Assembly: GCF_004354015.1 (NCBI RefSeq) | Contig: NZ_SMRU01000001.1 | Location: 62,001-126,000, forward strand | Reading direction: 5' to 3' | DNA from: Arthrobacter terricola | GTDB taxonomy: Bacteria > Actinomycetota > Actinomycetes > Actinomycetales > Micrococcaceae | DNA length: 64,000 nt | Notes under the pieces: generated by a model | The model's database searches: none | Told to the model about the DNA's origin: nothing | Seen by the model: only the letters and a program-made list of their open reading frames with translations | Part shown: in pieces, positions 16,521 through 25,147 of the stretch | Numbering within the stretch: position 1 is the first letter of the stretch | Layout: every line of letters begins with the position of its first letter | Position numbers and translations under genes: made by a program

Positions 16521-17888
16521 CTACTTCAAGGAAGCTTCCAATTCCGGGTGCCGCACTTCGGCCGAATGGCGGGCGGTGATCTCGCTGACGATCCGCTCGT
16601 GGAGGGCGTCCGTCAGCTTGTACTTGGACATGACAGCGACTGCCAGGATGGTCATGATTGCGGGCAGGGCTCCTGCGGCAAACTGGATGGCCTGCAAGGA
16701 TTCGGCACTGTGGGTGGTGCCGGACTTGTATCCGCCGATCGCCAACGCATATGCGGCCAGTGCACCGCCGACGGCCTGTCCGGTCTTGCGGGTAAAGGAA
16801 AACAGTGCGTACGTGATGCCTTCGGTCCGGACACCGGTCTTCCATTCGCCGTACTCCACGGTGTCGGCTTCCAAAGCCCACACCACGATGTTGACGGCCA
16901 TGACCCCAAGCATGCTCAGGAGGAGGCCTGCGAAGCCGAACCACAGCATGGCGGCTGGAGCGAAGAAGACTATCGCGCCGCCAACGATTGCAAACGCTCC
17001 GGCGGCGACGTAAATGGCCTTCTTGCCGAACTTGCGGACCAGCCTTGGCATGAGCGGAGCCAGGGCGAGCGTCACCACCAGCTGGATGATCGAAAGCAGC
17101 GCGTAAAGATCCAAGCGGCCCAGGACGTCCCTCAAGTAGTAGAGCTGCACGGAAGACATGGCCATGTATCCGGTAAGGAACAGGAAGGAGCTAAGGCACA
17201 GCATGAGGAGCGGCCGGTTGGTCTTGAGCGTCGCCATGCTTTGGCTGAAGGAAACCTTCGGCACTGACCGGTGCACGCGTTCCTTTGCCGTCAGGAAAGT
17301 GAAGAAATACAGCGCCGCACCGATCACCACGAAGACCAGGGTGATCGTAGTGAATACCGCTTGGAGGTTGGCTCCGGGCTTGATGAGCGGCGCAACGAAG
17401 ATGCCCAGCGCGGAACTGACCAGGAGGGCACCCACCATGCGTGCCGATCCCAGCTTCGCGCGTTCTCCCGCATCTTGGGTCATGGCCCCGGCCAGCGAAC
17501 CGTAGGGGATGTTGACCAAGGAATAGGCCAGCCCGAGGGCCGCATACGTCACATAGGCATAAAGCAGCATGCCGGTTTCGCCGATTTGCGGAATCGAGAA
17601 CGACGCAACACTCAGCAACAGCAGCGGAACGGAGCCAAACATGATGAACGGCCGGAATTTTCCGAAACGCCGGCTGAAGGCCCGGTCAACCAGCCTTCCG
17701 GCGAAGACATCCGAAAAGGCGTCAAAGATCCGGACGGTGAGCAAGAGCGTACCCGCCGCGGCCGCCGATATTCCGGCGACGTCGGTGTAATACACCAGGA
17801 GGAACATGGTGGCTGTGGTGAAGGCCAGATTGTTGGCGGCATCGCCGGCACCATAGCCGAAGATGCTGACCTTGTTGAGCTTGTTCAT
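16521..17888 (-). CDS. GPH family glucuronide:cation symporter
   Basis: A 455-residue, 12-helix glycoside-pentoside-hexuronide symporter. Family features are GYGAGDAANNLAFTTATMF at the start, the loop DAFSDVFAGRLVDR, and EADTVEYGEWKTGVRTEG before TM9. It most resembles UidB/GusB in context, being 59 bp downstream of beta-glucuronidase. It should bring glucuronides in with H+ or Na+. The ATG at 17888 has AAAGGAG; the longer frame is rejected. Confidence 0.87.
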   Translation of the reverse strand: MNKLNKVSIFGYGAGDAANNLAFTTATMFLLVYYTDVAGISAAAAGTLLLTVRIFDAFSDVFAGRLVDRAFSRRFGKFRPFIMFGSVPLLLLSVASFSIPQIGETGMLLYAYVTYAALGLAYSLVNIPYGSLAGAMTQDAGERAKLGSARMVGALLVSSALGIFVAPLIKPGANLQAVFTTITLVFVVIGAALYFFTFLTAKERVHRSVPKVSFSQSMATLKTNRPLLMLCLSSFLFLTGYMAMSSVQLYYLRDVLGRLDLYALLSIIQLVVTLALAPLMPRLVRKFGKKAIYVAAGAFAIVGGAIVFFAPAAMLWFGFAGLLLSMLGVMAVNIVVWALEADTVEYGEWKTGVRTEGITYALFSFTRKTGQAVGGALAAYALAIGGYKSGTTHSAESLQAIQFAAGALPAIMTILAVAVMSKYKLTDALHERIVSEITARHSAEVRHPELEASLK

Positions 17889-17947
17889 GGCGGGCTCCTT
17901 TACCCTTGCCGGCACTGAAAGTCCCGGCATTGCGATGAGTGATGACG

Positions 17948-19744
17948 CTAGGCCTTTGGCTTGCGGTTATTGAGGGTGCTCCAGCGCGAACGCAGGGCGA
18001 AGGCGGCGGCTTTGGGCCGGCGGTCCCGGGTGAAGACGCCCTTCTTGTTGCCGTCCACGCGCATGATCCCGTTGGAGGTCTGGAAGTCGGCGAAATTCCA
18101 TACTTGTTCGCCCACCATGGCATCCACGCGGTCAAAGACGCGGTGGTACATGTCCAGGAATCCGGCTTGGTATTCCTCGCTCCACGGTTGGGCGTAGAGG
18201 GAATGGAGGCCGGGCATGGTGTCGGCGCCATATTCGGTCATAATCATGGGCTTGCCGTACTTCGTTTCCCAGGCGCGGAGTTCCTTTTCCAACGCCTGTT
18301 CGGCCGACTGCAGGTCCCCGTTGTTCAGGTACCAGCCGTAATAGCGGTTGAGCATGATGACATCGAAGAGATCGCCGATGAGTTCCTTGTCCGGCGTATC
18401 GAACATGACGTTGACGTACCCCACCGGACGGCTCGGGTCCAGTTCGCGCGCCAGTTCGGCCAGGGGCCGGAAGTACTCGCGCGCCCCTTCCTCCGAGGCG
18501 TTAGGTTCGTTGGCGATGCTCCAGATGACGACTGAGGGATGGTTCTTGTCCCGGGCGACGATCTCCGAGATGGATTGGCGATGGCTGGCAGCGGTATTGC
18601 CGTCGATTCCGCCGTCAACGTAGGTCTTTTCAGCGATCCCGCCAAACACAGCCCCGAATCCCAAATGCAGCCCCACAGCCGGGGTCTCGTTGATGACCAC
18701 GATGCCATGGCGATCGGCGTATTCGAGGACTTCTTCCGCATACGGGTAGTGCGAGGTCCGGAAGGAGTTGGCACCGGTCCACGCGAGCAGTTGGAAGTCG
18801 TTGACCATGTGGGCATTGCTGTGGCCCTTGCCGATGGACGAGTGGTCCTCGTGCATGCCGAAGCCCGTGAAGTAGAACGGTTCCCCGTTGATCAGGAACT
18901 GCTTCCCTTCTACTTCAACGGTACGCACGCCGACCGGGAGGCTGTATTCGTCACGCAACGTTCCGCCGTCGTCGAGCACTTCCACGGTGAGCTCATACAG
19001 GTAGGCGGCGCCTGGTTGCCAGAGCACGACGCCGGGAATCGACAGGGTGCCGGAGGCGCCTTCCGCGGTGGCGACCTCAACGCCGTCGGCGTTTCGGAGC
19101 GACGCACGTGCCCTCCCTTCACCAAGCACGACGGCGACATAGTCCACCGTGCCCGTGTCGCCGTCGTACCCGGTCACCACGGTGATGTCCTCAACGGCGG
19201 TCGCGGGAGTGCTGTAGAGCCAGACGCTGCGGTGCAGGCCGGCGTAGTTGTAGAAGTCGTGCAGGTAGGTCTGCTGGCGGCGGCCGTCTTCGGTGACAAC
19301 GATCTTGCCGGGCGGGATGGTTGCCCGCGTCAGTTCGTTGTTGACTGCGATGGTGAGGCGGAAGCTCCGGCCGGCCTCGACGACGTCCGTGATGTCGGCG
19401 CTGAACGGCATGTATCCGCCGACGTGTTGAGCGACGAGCTGGTCATTGACGTAGACCATGCCCTCGTGGGTGGCGGAGTCGAGGCGGATGTGGATCCGCT
19501 CCCCTGCCCATCCGCGCGGGACGCGGACTTCCCGCTGGTACCAGACATATCCGACGTGGTCGCGGATGGCCTGGTCGGCGAAGATGTCGTTGTAGCTCGC
19601 GGGGACGGCCATTTCGAGATCGCTCTGAAGCGGGCTCTTGAACCACTCCTCGGTGTGGCCGGAGCGGTCAAAGTCGACCTTGAACGCGTAGAGACCGTCG
19701 AGATTGACGAGCTCGCGAGTGGAGTTGGCTTGGGGTTTCAGCAT
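17948..19744 (-). CDS. uidA: Beta-glucuronidase, glycoside hydrolase family 2
   Basis: A 598-residue GH2 enzyme with sugar-binding, immunoglobulin-like and barrel domains. The acid/base Glu413 (IANEPNAS) and nucleophile Glu504 (MTEYGADT) fall at the same numbers as in the E. coli enzyme. The carboxylate-recognising Asn566 and Lys568 are present in GNKKGVFTRD, and NRYYGWY is also conserved. This makes glucuronidase far more likely than galactosidase. No signal peptide, so it is cytoplasmic and depends on the symporter. It frees D-glucuronate for UxaC. Leads the uidA-symporter unit; operator at 19862. Confidence 0.94.
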   Translation of the reverse strand: MLKPQANSTRELVNLDGLYAFKVDFDRSGHTEEWFKSPLQSDLEMAVPASYNDIFADQAIRDHVGYVWYQREVRVPRGWAGERIHIRLDSATHEGMVYVNDQLVAQHVGGYMPFSADITDVVEAGRSFRLTIAVNNELTRATIPPGKIVVTEDGRRQQTYLHDFYNYAGLHRSVWLYSTPATAVEDITVVTGYDGDTGTVDYVAVVLGEGRARASLRNADGVEVATAEGASGTLSIPGVVLWQPGAAYLYELTVEVLDDGGTLRDEYSLPVGVRTVEVEGKQFLINGEPFYFTGFGMHEDHSSIGKGHSNAHMVNDFQLLAWTGANSFRTSHYPYAEEVLEYADRHGIVVINETPAVGLHLGFGAVFGGIAEKTYVDGGIDGNTAASHRQSISEIVARDKNHPSVVIWSIANEPNASEEGAREYFRPLAELARELDPSRPVGYVNVMFDTPDKELIGDLFDVIMLNRYYGWYLNNGDLQSAEQALEKELRAWETKYGKPMIMTEYGADTMPGLHSLYAQPWSEEYQAGFLDMYHRVFDRVDAMVGEQVWNFADFQTSNGIMRVDGNKKGVFTRDRRPKAAAFALRSRWSTLNNRKPKA

Positions 19745-19861
19745 GGAGAAAAGTCCTAACGCGTCATTGCGGGCGGGACCGGATCCGGGGGAATCGTCCG
19801 GTTGAAGCAGCCCCTGAATTGTTGAAGCTTTATGTAATTCTAATCACTTCGGCAACGATTA

Positions 19862-19875
19862 GGCAATCGGTTGCC
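19862..19875. promoter_or_regulatory. LacI-type operator before uidA
   Basis: GGCAA-TCGG-TTGCC at 19862-19875 lies 118 bp upstream of uidA. It has the same half-sites as the operators before manD and uxaC. A second GGCAA at 19851 may be a partial site. Confidence 0.65.
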
Positions 19876-19889
19876 AGAAATTTCCACGC

Positions 19890-19965
19890 GAGTTTGTGTA
19901 CACCTGATACCCCTTAAAACAGGTTTTAAAGGGGTATCAGGTGTACACAAACTCGGGGTTAGTTG
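19890..19965. repeat. 65-nt hairpin element plus conserved tail, copy 2
   Basis: Perfect 26-bp arms (19890-19915 and 19929-19954) enclose a 13-nt loop. The outer 17 bp match copy 1 exactly, while inner pairs differ with compensatory changes. The conserved tail GGGTTAGTTG at 19956-19965 overlaps the end of the uxuB-like gene and supplies its TAA stop (19959-19961). No inverted-repeat transposase gene is nearby. Confidence 0.72.
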
Positions 19966-21356
19966 AGGTGGCTGGCACTGTCGAAGGTAATGGACAGGCT
20001 TTCGACGAGGTCCACGACTGCGCGATCGGCAGCGAGGTCGGCATCGATGAGGGATAACAACGCCTCGATGCGGGCGCGGCCCTCCAGGAGATTGGCGGAA
20101 GCAATGCCTGCAGCCTGCGGATCCTGGATTCCGGAGCCGGCCGCGGTATAAGCGGTCCACGCAGCGATGACCCGTGCGGTGGCCTCACCGCTTCGGCCGG
20201 CCGCTCTTTCAGCCCGGAGGACGGGCAGCGCGCGCATCCGTAGCTTGGTGGTCCCGTCCATCGCGATCTGGGCCAAGTGGTGCTCGATCCGGGAGTTGCC
20301 GAATCGCTCCAGGAGGGCCGCGCGATACGCCGGGATTTCCAGGCCCTCACCGTGGAGGTGGGCGGCCGCCTCGTCCCAGAACGCTTCAACTGCTTCGCGG
20401 CACGAGTCGTCGGCAAGGGCTTCGGCGACGGTTTTGTGGCCTCGTAACTGCCCGGCGTAGGCCAGGAGGGAATGCGCCCCGTTGAGAAGCCACAGTTTGC
20501 GGTTTTCGTAGGGTTCGATTTCATCGACGAAGACAGCTCCGGCGTCTTCCCAGCGCGGGCGTCCGGCCGGGAAATCGCCACTGAGCACCCAGTTGCGGAA
20601 CGGCTCCGCCACCACAGGCGCGTCGTCGCGGTATCCGCACGCGGCGGCAACGGCGTCGATATCGGCTTCGGTGGTACGCGGCGTGATGCGGTCCACGGAG
20701 GTACTGACGAAACTGACATTGGCGTCTATCCAGGCGGCGAGGCCGCCGTCGACCGCCTTTGCCATCCCTACTACGGCGTTCCTAGCGACGGTTCCGTTGT
20801 GGGAGAGGTTGTCGCAGCACACGACGGCGAGGGGGCCGGCGTCAGCATCCCTGCGGGACGCGAGGCCGAAGACCAAGCGGCCCAACGGCGTCGTGGGCGT
20901 TCTTGAACGATCGGTGAGTGCCGCGAGATCGGCCGCGACGCCGGGGGCATTGGCGTCGAGCTTACCGTCGGCGCCGAGCCGGTAGGCGGCTTCCGTGATG
21001 GTCAGCGTTACTACGGAGGTAAGCGGCGCGGCGATGAGTTCGGCGAAGCGTCCGACGTCGGCGCCGTCGATTGCCTCGACCACGCTGCCGATCACCTCGA
21101 ACGAGTCGCCCGCGTCGGATCGCTCCACCACCGTGAACAGCCCGTCTTGGGCCGCGAGGACAGTAGCGGCATCCGGCCGGCGGCCCGTAAACGAGGCGAT
21201 CCCCCACTCGGACGCATCGCCCGCGTGCTGCGTGTACCAGGCTTGGTGGGAGCGATGGAAAGCCCCCAAACCCAGGTGGACAATGCGGATCGGCGCCCTG
21301 CTGAACGGCTTCGTGACGCGGTTCAATCGGGGAAGGATCCGTTGTTGGGTGCTCAC
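19959..21356 (-). CDS. uxuB: Mannitol dehydrogenase family oxidoreductase, probable fructuronate reductase
   Basis: A 465-residue long-chain polyol dehydrogenase. The Rossmann start is IRIVHLGLGAFHRSHQAWY and the catalytic-lysine region is ENRKLWLLNGAHS. In this cluster it should reduce D-fructuronate to D-mannonate with NADH, between UxaC and ManD. Mannitol or altronate use cannot be excluded from sequence alone. The GTG start overlaps the uxaC stop by 4 bp. The last codons and stop come from the hairpin element's conserved tail. Confidence 0.85.
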   Translation of the reverse strand: MSTQQRILPRLNRVTKPFSRAPIRIVHLGLGAFHRSHQAWYTQHAGDASEWGIASFTGRRPDAATVLAAQDGLFTVVERSDAGDSFEVIGSVVEAIDGADVGRFAELIAAPLTSVVTLTITEAAYRLGADGKLDANAPGVAADLAALTDRSRTPTTPLGRLVFGLASRRDADAGPLAVVCCDNLSHNGTVARNAVVGMAKAVDGGLAAWIDANVSFVSTSVDRITPRTTEADIDAVAAACGYRDDAPVVAEPFRNWVLSGDFPAGRPRWEDAGAVFVDEIEPYENRKLWLLNGAHSLLAYAGQLRGHKTVAEALADDSCREAVEAFWDEAAAHLHGEGLEIPAYRAALLERFGNSRIEHHLAQIAMDGTTKLRMRALPVLRAERAAGRSGEATARVIAAWTAYTAAGSGIQDPQAAGIASANLLEGRARIEALLSLIDADLAADRAVVDLVESLSITFDSASHLN

Positions 21357-22759
21357 AGCTTGAATACCCTTCGCGGCGAGGAGTCGACGACGTCGACAAT
21401 CAACTCGTGCGCGCGGTCTTCCGTGACGCGGTGCTCGGCGACGAGCCGGGCCAAGAAGGATGCTTCGATCCGCCGGGATGCGTCATGCCGGGCAGGGATC
21501 GAGCAGAAAGCCCGCGTGTCGTCGATGAAACCGGACGACCTCGAGAAGCCCGTTGTCTCCGTGACCGCCGACCGGAATCGGAGCATGGCATCCGGAGCGT
21601 CCAGGAACCACCACGGCGCGCCGAGGTACACCGAAGGATAGAAGCCAGCGAGCGGTGCGAGCTCGCGGGAAAAGACGGTCTCGTCCAAGGTGAACAGGAC
21701 CAAGTGCAGGTTCTTGTCCGTACCGAAGTCCTGCAGCAGCGGCCGGATCGCTTCGGTGTAATTCACGGCGAACGGAATATCGTGTCCGGTGTCAGCGCCG
21801 AAGGCTTCGAAAGTGGGCTGGTGGTGGTTGCGGAACGAGCCGGGATGGATGGTCATGACCAGGCCGTCCTCCACGGACATCCGGGCCATCTGGTACATCA
21901 TGTGCGCTTCGAAAGCGTCGCGGTCCGCGGCCGTGGCCTTGCCGGCGCGGGCTTTTTCGAAGAGCGATTCCGCTTCGGCGGCGTCGAGCTTAAGGGTGGC
22001 CGGCGTCGGGACGCCGTGGTCGGCGGAAACCGCGCCATGCTCCACGAAATAACGACGGCGGTTTTCCAGGCCCGCGATGTAGCCGGCGTAACCACTAGCG
22101 CCGTCCCCCGCAGTTTCGGTCAACCTCTCGACCTTGGCGGCCCATTCCGGGTGCGCGATGTTCAAGTAGGCATCTGGCCGGAAGGTCGGCAGGACGCGTC
22201 CGTTGAAGGTGGGATCGTCGGCGAGCGCCTTGTGGCTTGCCAGGTTGTCCAGGGGGTCGTCGGTGGTGGCGAGAACTTCGATGTTGAAGTCCTTGAACAA
22301 CTGGCGAGGCCGGAAATCCGATTCGACGAGTTTCGCGGCGATGGCGTCGTAGCTCGCGTCGGCGGACATCTCGCCAAGGTCGGCTGCGAGTTTGAACACG
22401 CTTTCGAACTGGGTCCGGAGCCAATAGCCGGAAGCTGTGCCCTCAAAGAGCGGCCAGGCTTCAACGAACGTCCGCCAGATCTCGCGGGATTCCGGTGCAT
22501 TGGGACCAGTCGAGCGCAGCTTGTCGAAGGAGACCCCACTGGCATGGATCAGCCTGGTGACGTAATGGTCCGGGCTGACGAGGAGCGCAGCCGGGTCCGG
22601 GAACGGAGTGTTGTTTTCGATGACGGCGGCGTCAACGTGGCCGTGGGGGGAAATGATGGGCAAGTCCTGGACGCGTTCAAGCAGGGAACGCGCGATGCTG
22701 CGTGTCCCGGGATCCGCGGGAAGGAGCCGGTCAGGGTTGGCTGCAATGGACTGTGACAT
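21353..22759 (-). CDS. uxaC: Glucuronate isomerase UxaC
   Basis: A 468-residue amidohydrolase-like barrel. His39 and His41 in ISPHGHVDA are the metal ligands of strand 1; further family blocks are VLATTDDPLDNL, IHPGSFRNHH and LGAPWWFLDAPDAM. It converts D-glucuronate to D-fructuronate. First gene of a uxaC-uxuB pair with a 4-bp overlap. The operator at 22791 lies 31 bp upstream of the ATG, well placed to block transcription. Confidence 0.93.
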   Translation of the reverse strand: MSQSIAANPDRLLPADPGTRSIARSLLERVQDLPIISPHGHVDAAVIENNTPFPDPAALLVSPDHYVTRLIHASGVSFDKLRSTGPNAPESREIWRTFVEAWPLFEGTASGYWLRTQFESVFKLAADLGEMSADASYDAIAAKLVESDFRPRQLFKDFNIEVLATTDDPLDNLASHKALADDPTFNGRVLPTFRPDAYLNIAHPEWAAKVERLTETAGDGASGYAGYIAGLENRRRYFVEHGAVSADHGVPTPATLKLDAAEAESLFEKARAGKATAADRDAFEAHMMYQMARMSVEDGLVMTIHPGSFRNHHQPTFEAFGADTGHDIPFAVNYTEAIRPLLQDFGTDKNLHLVLFTLDETVFSRELAPLAGFYPSVYLGAPWWFLDAPDAMLRFRSAVTETTGFSRSSGFIDDTRAFCSIPARHDASRRIEASFLARLVAEHRVTEDRAHELIVDVVDSSPRRVFKL

Positions 22760-22790
22760 GGATCAATCTTCAGTCTGGCTGACACAAACT

Positions 22791-22804
22791 GTCAACCGGT
22801 TGCC
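22791..22804. promoter_or_regulatory. LacI-type operator before uxaC
   Basis: GTCAACCGGTTGCC lies 31 bp upstream of uxaC and about 50 bp after the lacI-type gene. Half-sites and the central CCGG match the manD operator. Confidence 0.68.
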
Positions 22805-22853
22805 AAAAATTGCCGGTACGTTGCATTTCGGTTCTTTCGGAGCTGGGTTCGCT

Positions 22854-23900
22854 TCAGGCGAGGAGCCTTCCGCTGGAGCCCCGCACCACGAGTTCCGTGT
22901 CTACATGGATGGCTCCGGACGGCCCTTCGTTGCCGTGGAGCATGTCCAGCAACAGCGTGGCGGCACGGGAGCCGCACTCCCCCAACGGCGAGCGCACGGT
23001 GGTGAGCGGCGGCGTCGTGAAGTCCGCCCCGAAGATGTCGTCGAAACCCACAATGCTGATCTGGTCCGGGACCCGCACACCGGCGGCCTGCAATTCCTGC
23101 ATGAGGCCAATGGCGAGGAGGTCGTTGTAGGTGATGACCGCCGTCGCACCACTGTCCAGGATGTCCCGCGCCACGTAGCGGCCGCCGTCGACGGTCGGTT
23201 TGGACGATTCCACGCGAACCGCCCCGAGTTTCGACCATTCGGACGCGGACTGGACGCCTTCCCATCGGCGGGCGGACATCCACGACTGCGCCGGGCCGGC
23301 GACGTACGCGATCTGCTTGTGGCCGTTCGCCGCCAGGCTTCGCACCGCCTGCCCAATTCCCTTGGTGACGTCGGGAACGACGCACGGCACGCCGTCGACG
23401 TCCCGGTTGATGACAACCACGGGCTTGTCGGCAGCCAGTGCACGGATCTGTTCGTCGTCCATGCGGGGGCTCGCCAGGATCAGCCCGTCAACGGTGCTGA
23501 GCATCCGGCGCGAAGCCGTGACCTCGGTATCCGCCGACTCCGCGGATTCGGCAAGTACCAAGGTGTAATCGCGGCTTGAACCCGTAGATTCCGCGCCCCG
23601 GATGATGTCGAAAAACGTCGGATTGGTGATATCGGCGACGATCAGGCCAAAGGTTTGGGTACGCCCGGTGGGAAGGGCCCTCGCAAACGGATTCACCCGG
23701 TAGTTGAGCTGCTCAGCGGCGTCCTCGATGATCTTCTGCGTCTTGGCACTGACCCGTCCGGGCTTGCTCAAGGCCCGGGACACCGTTGAAGGATTGACCC
23801 CCGCGAGCTTCGCGATGTCGTAAATGGTCGGCGAGGATTTATCGCCGCGGCCACGCCTTGAGGGGACGGTTGCTGCTCCGGAATTTGTCGCTTCAGTCAC
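22854..23900 (-). CDS. LacI family transcriptional regulator of the glucuronate locus
   Basis: A 348-residue LacI-type repressor. After a short basic leader the helix-turn-helix reads TIYDIAKLAGVNPSTVSRAL, followed by the hinge helix region and the periplasmic-binding-protein-like domain (TFGLIVADITNPTFFDIIRG, GFDDIFGADFTTPPLT). The GTG at 23900 is chosen; an ATG at 23936 lies inside the operator pair. It should bind the GGCAA/TTGCC sites before manD, uidA, uxaC and itself and be released by glucuronate or a pathway intermediate. The inducer is inference. Confidence 0.9.
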   Translation of the reverse strand: MTEATNSGAATVPSRRGRGDKSSPTIYDIAKLAGVNPSTVSRALSKPGRVSAKTQKIIEDAAEQLNYRVNPFARALPTGRTQTFGLIVADITNPTFFDIIRGAESTGSSRDYTLVLAESAESADTEVTASRRMLSTVDGLILASPRMDDEQIRALAADKPVVVINRDVDGVPCVVPDVTKGIGQAVRSLAANGHKQIAYVAGPAQSWMSARRWEGVQSASEWSKLGAVRVESSKPTVDGGRYVARDILDSGATAVITYNDLLAIGLMQELQAAGVRVPDQISIVGFDDIFGADFTTPPLTTVRSPLGECGSRAATLLLDMLHGNEGPSGAIHVDTELVVRGSSGRLLA

Positions 23901-23919
23901 GGCTACATCGTAATCCGAG

Positions 23920-23948
23920 TTGGCAACAAGGAGCATGACGGTTGCCAA
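23920..23948. promoter_or_regulatory. Split operator pair before the LacI-type gene
   Basis: TTGGCAAC at 23920-23927 and GTTGCCAA at 23941-23948 are exact reverse complements separated by 13 bp. These are the same half-sites as the other operators, about 20 bp upstream of the regulator's start, and suggest autorepression. Confidence 0.6.
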
Positions 23949-24075
23949 GCCGGCCTCGCCGTTTAATGGCCAGCCGGTAGTGTGAAGGTTCGGACGCATT
24001 TGGCGCCGCGCCAGGGGCAAGGTGCTTTTCGTGTGGCAGCCGGAAAGGCGGCAGCCGTCACAAAGGAGGAATGTC

Positions 24076-24585
24076 ATGGAACATATCCCAAGCGGACAAA
24101 CGGCGGAAAAGCGGACGGCCCTCGACCGGACGTTTCGTATCAGCTTGAGCCTCAAGGGCCTCGACGGCGTGCTGGAACTGGTGGGCGGGGTCCTGTTGCT
24201 GTTCGTCTCGCCCCAGCAAATCGGCTCCATCGTCCGCCTCTTGACGCAGCATGAACTCTCCGAAGATCCCCATGACCTCATCGCCAACGCGCTGGTCCAT
24301 GCCACCGGGAATCTTCCGGCCTCAGCGTCGATCTTCGGAGCGATCTACCTCTTGCTCCATGGCATCGTGAAAGTCGTCCTCGTGTGGGCCGTGCTGAGGG
24401 ACAAGCTCTGGGCCTATCCGTGGATGATTGCCTTCTTGCTGGTCTTCATCGCGCACCAGGTCTATAAGATCCTGGTCTCCTTCTCGTGGGGCCTGACACT
24501 CCTGACGGCGTTCGACATCTTCATTGTGTGGATCACGTGGCGTGAATTCCGGCGCCACAAGCCCAAGCCTGCGGTGGTTGCTTAG
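24076..24585 (+). CDS. DUF2127 family membrane protein
   Basis: A 169-residue integral membrane protein with four to five helices. DUF2127 features are FRISLSLKGLDGVLELVGG at the start and IFGAIYLLLHGIVKVVLVWAV in the middle, with a His-rich cytoplasmic loop between. The C-terminus is short and basic. Function unknown. The ATG at 24076 is 8 nt after AAAGGAGG. It stands alone between the lacI-type gene (divergent) and marR. Confidence 0.8.
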   Translation: MEHIPSGQTAEKRTALDRTFRISLSLKGLDGVLELVGGVLLLFVSPQQIGSIVRLLTQHELSEDPHDLIANALVHATGNLPASASIFGAIYLLLHGIVKVVLVWAVLRDKLWAYPWMIAFLLVFIAHQVYKILVSFSWGLTLLTAFDIFIVWITWREFRRHKPKPAVVA

Positions 24586-24630
24586 GGCTTTCGCCCGGGT
24601 TTCCATCCGGATGGCTTTGGTGGATAATCG

Positions 24631-24656
24631 TTAGCATAGCTAATTAGTTCTGCTAA
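24631..24656. promoter_or_regulatory. Palindromic operator before marR
   Basis: TTAGC-ATA-GCTAA at 24631-24643 and the wider TTAGCA ... TGCTAA pair (24631-24636, 24651-24656) form overlapping symmetric sites 35-60 bp upstream of the MarR start. Size and AT-rich symmetry fit MarR-type autorepression. Confidence 0.6.
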
Positions 24657-24691
24657 GAATCGACCCAGGGAGGCCCGCAACGGCAACGCCA

Positions 24692-25147
24692 ATGAGCCAG
24701 GAAGCAAAACAGGACAACGGGGACCCGATCAGTCCCGATACTCTCGCGATCGACCTTCGGACCGCCGTGATGCGGACGTCCCGGCGGCTGCGTGTGGAGG
24801 CCACCGGTGAGGTCATTACGCCCGGGCAATACACGGTGCTCGCCCATCTTGATGGCGGCGGCCCCAGCACACCACGGGAACTGGCCCAGCGTGAACACGT
24901 TCAGGGGCCTTCAATGACCAGGATCATCAACGCCCTGGCCGAGCAGGACTTCGTTTCCCGGACAGCCCATCCGGAGGACGGCCGGCAAGTCAAGGTAGCC
25001 ATCACCCCGGCGGGCAAGGCCGTCCTGGAACAGGCGCGCGGCCAGCGGACCGCGTGGCTGGCACAGCGGGTGGCCGGCCTGAGCCCGGAAGACAGGCTGA
25101 TCCTCAGCCGCGCTGCGCACATCATGCAGGAGATGAGCGCCCAATGA
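24692..25147 (+). CDS. MarR family transcriptional regulator
   Basis: A 151-residue MarR protein with the winged helix in its centre: TPRELAQREHVQGPSMTRII (about 55-75) and wing DGRQVKVAITPAGKAVLE. Helices at both ends form the dimer interface. Its stop overlaps the start of the MFS gene by 4 bp, so regulator and exporter are one unit. The upstream palindrome suggests repression relieved by a phenolic or drug-like ligand, the norm for such pairs. Confidence 0.92.
   Translation: MSQEAKQDNGDPISPDTLAIDLRTAVMRTSRRLRVEATGEVITPGQYTVLAHLDGGGPSTPRELAQREHVQGPSMTRIINALAEQDFVSRTAHPEDGRQVKVAITPAGKAVLEQARGQRTAWLAQRVAGLSPEDRLILSRAAHIMQEMSAQ

Noticed and set aside
18539..19759. A 406-codon plus-strand frame
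   Set aside because: Antisense to beta-glucuronidase, which has all catalytic residues.
16433..19965. Hairpin pair as ends of an insertion sequence or composite transposon
   Set aside because: The copies flank functional sugar genes in the same orientation, with no transposase and no target duplication seen.
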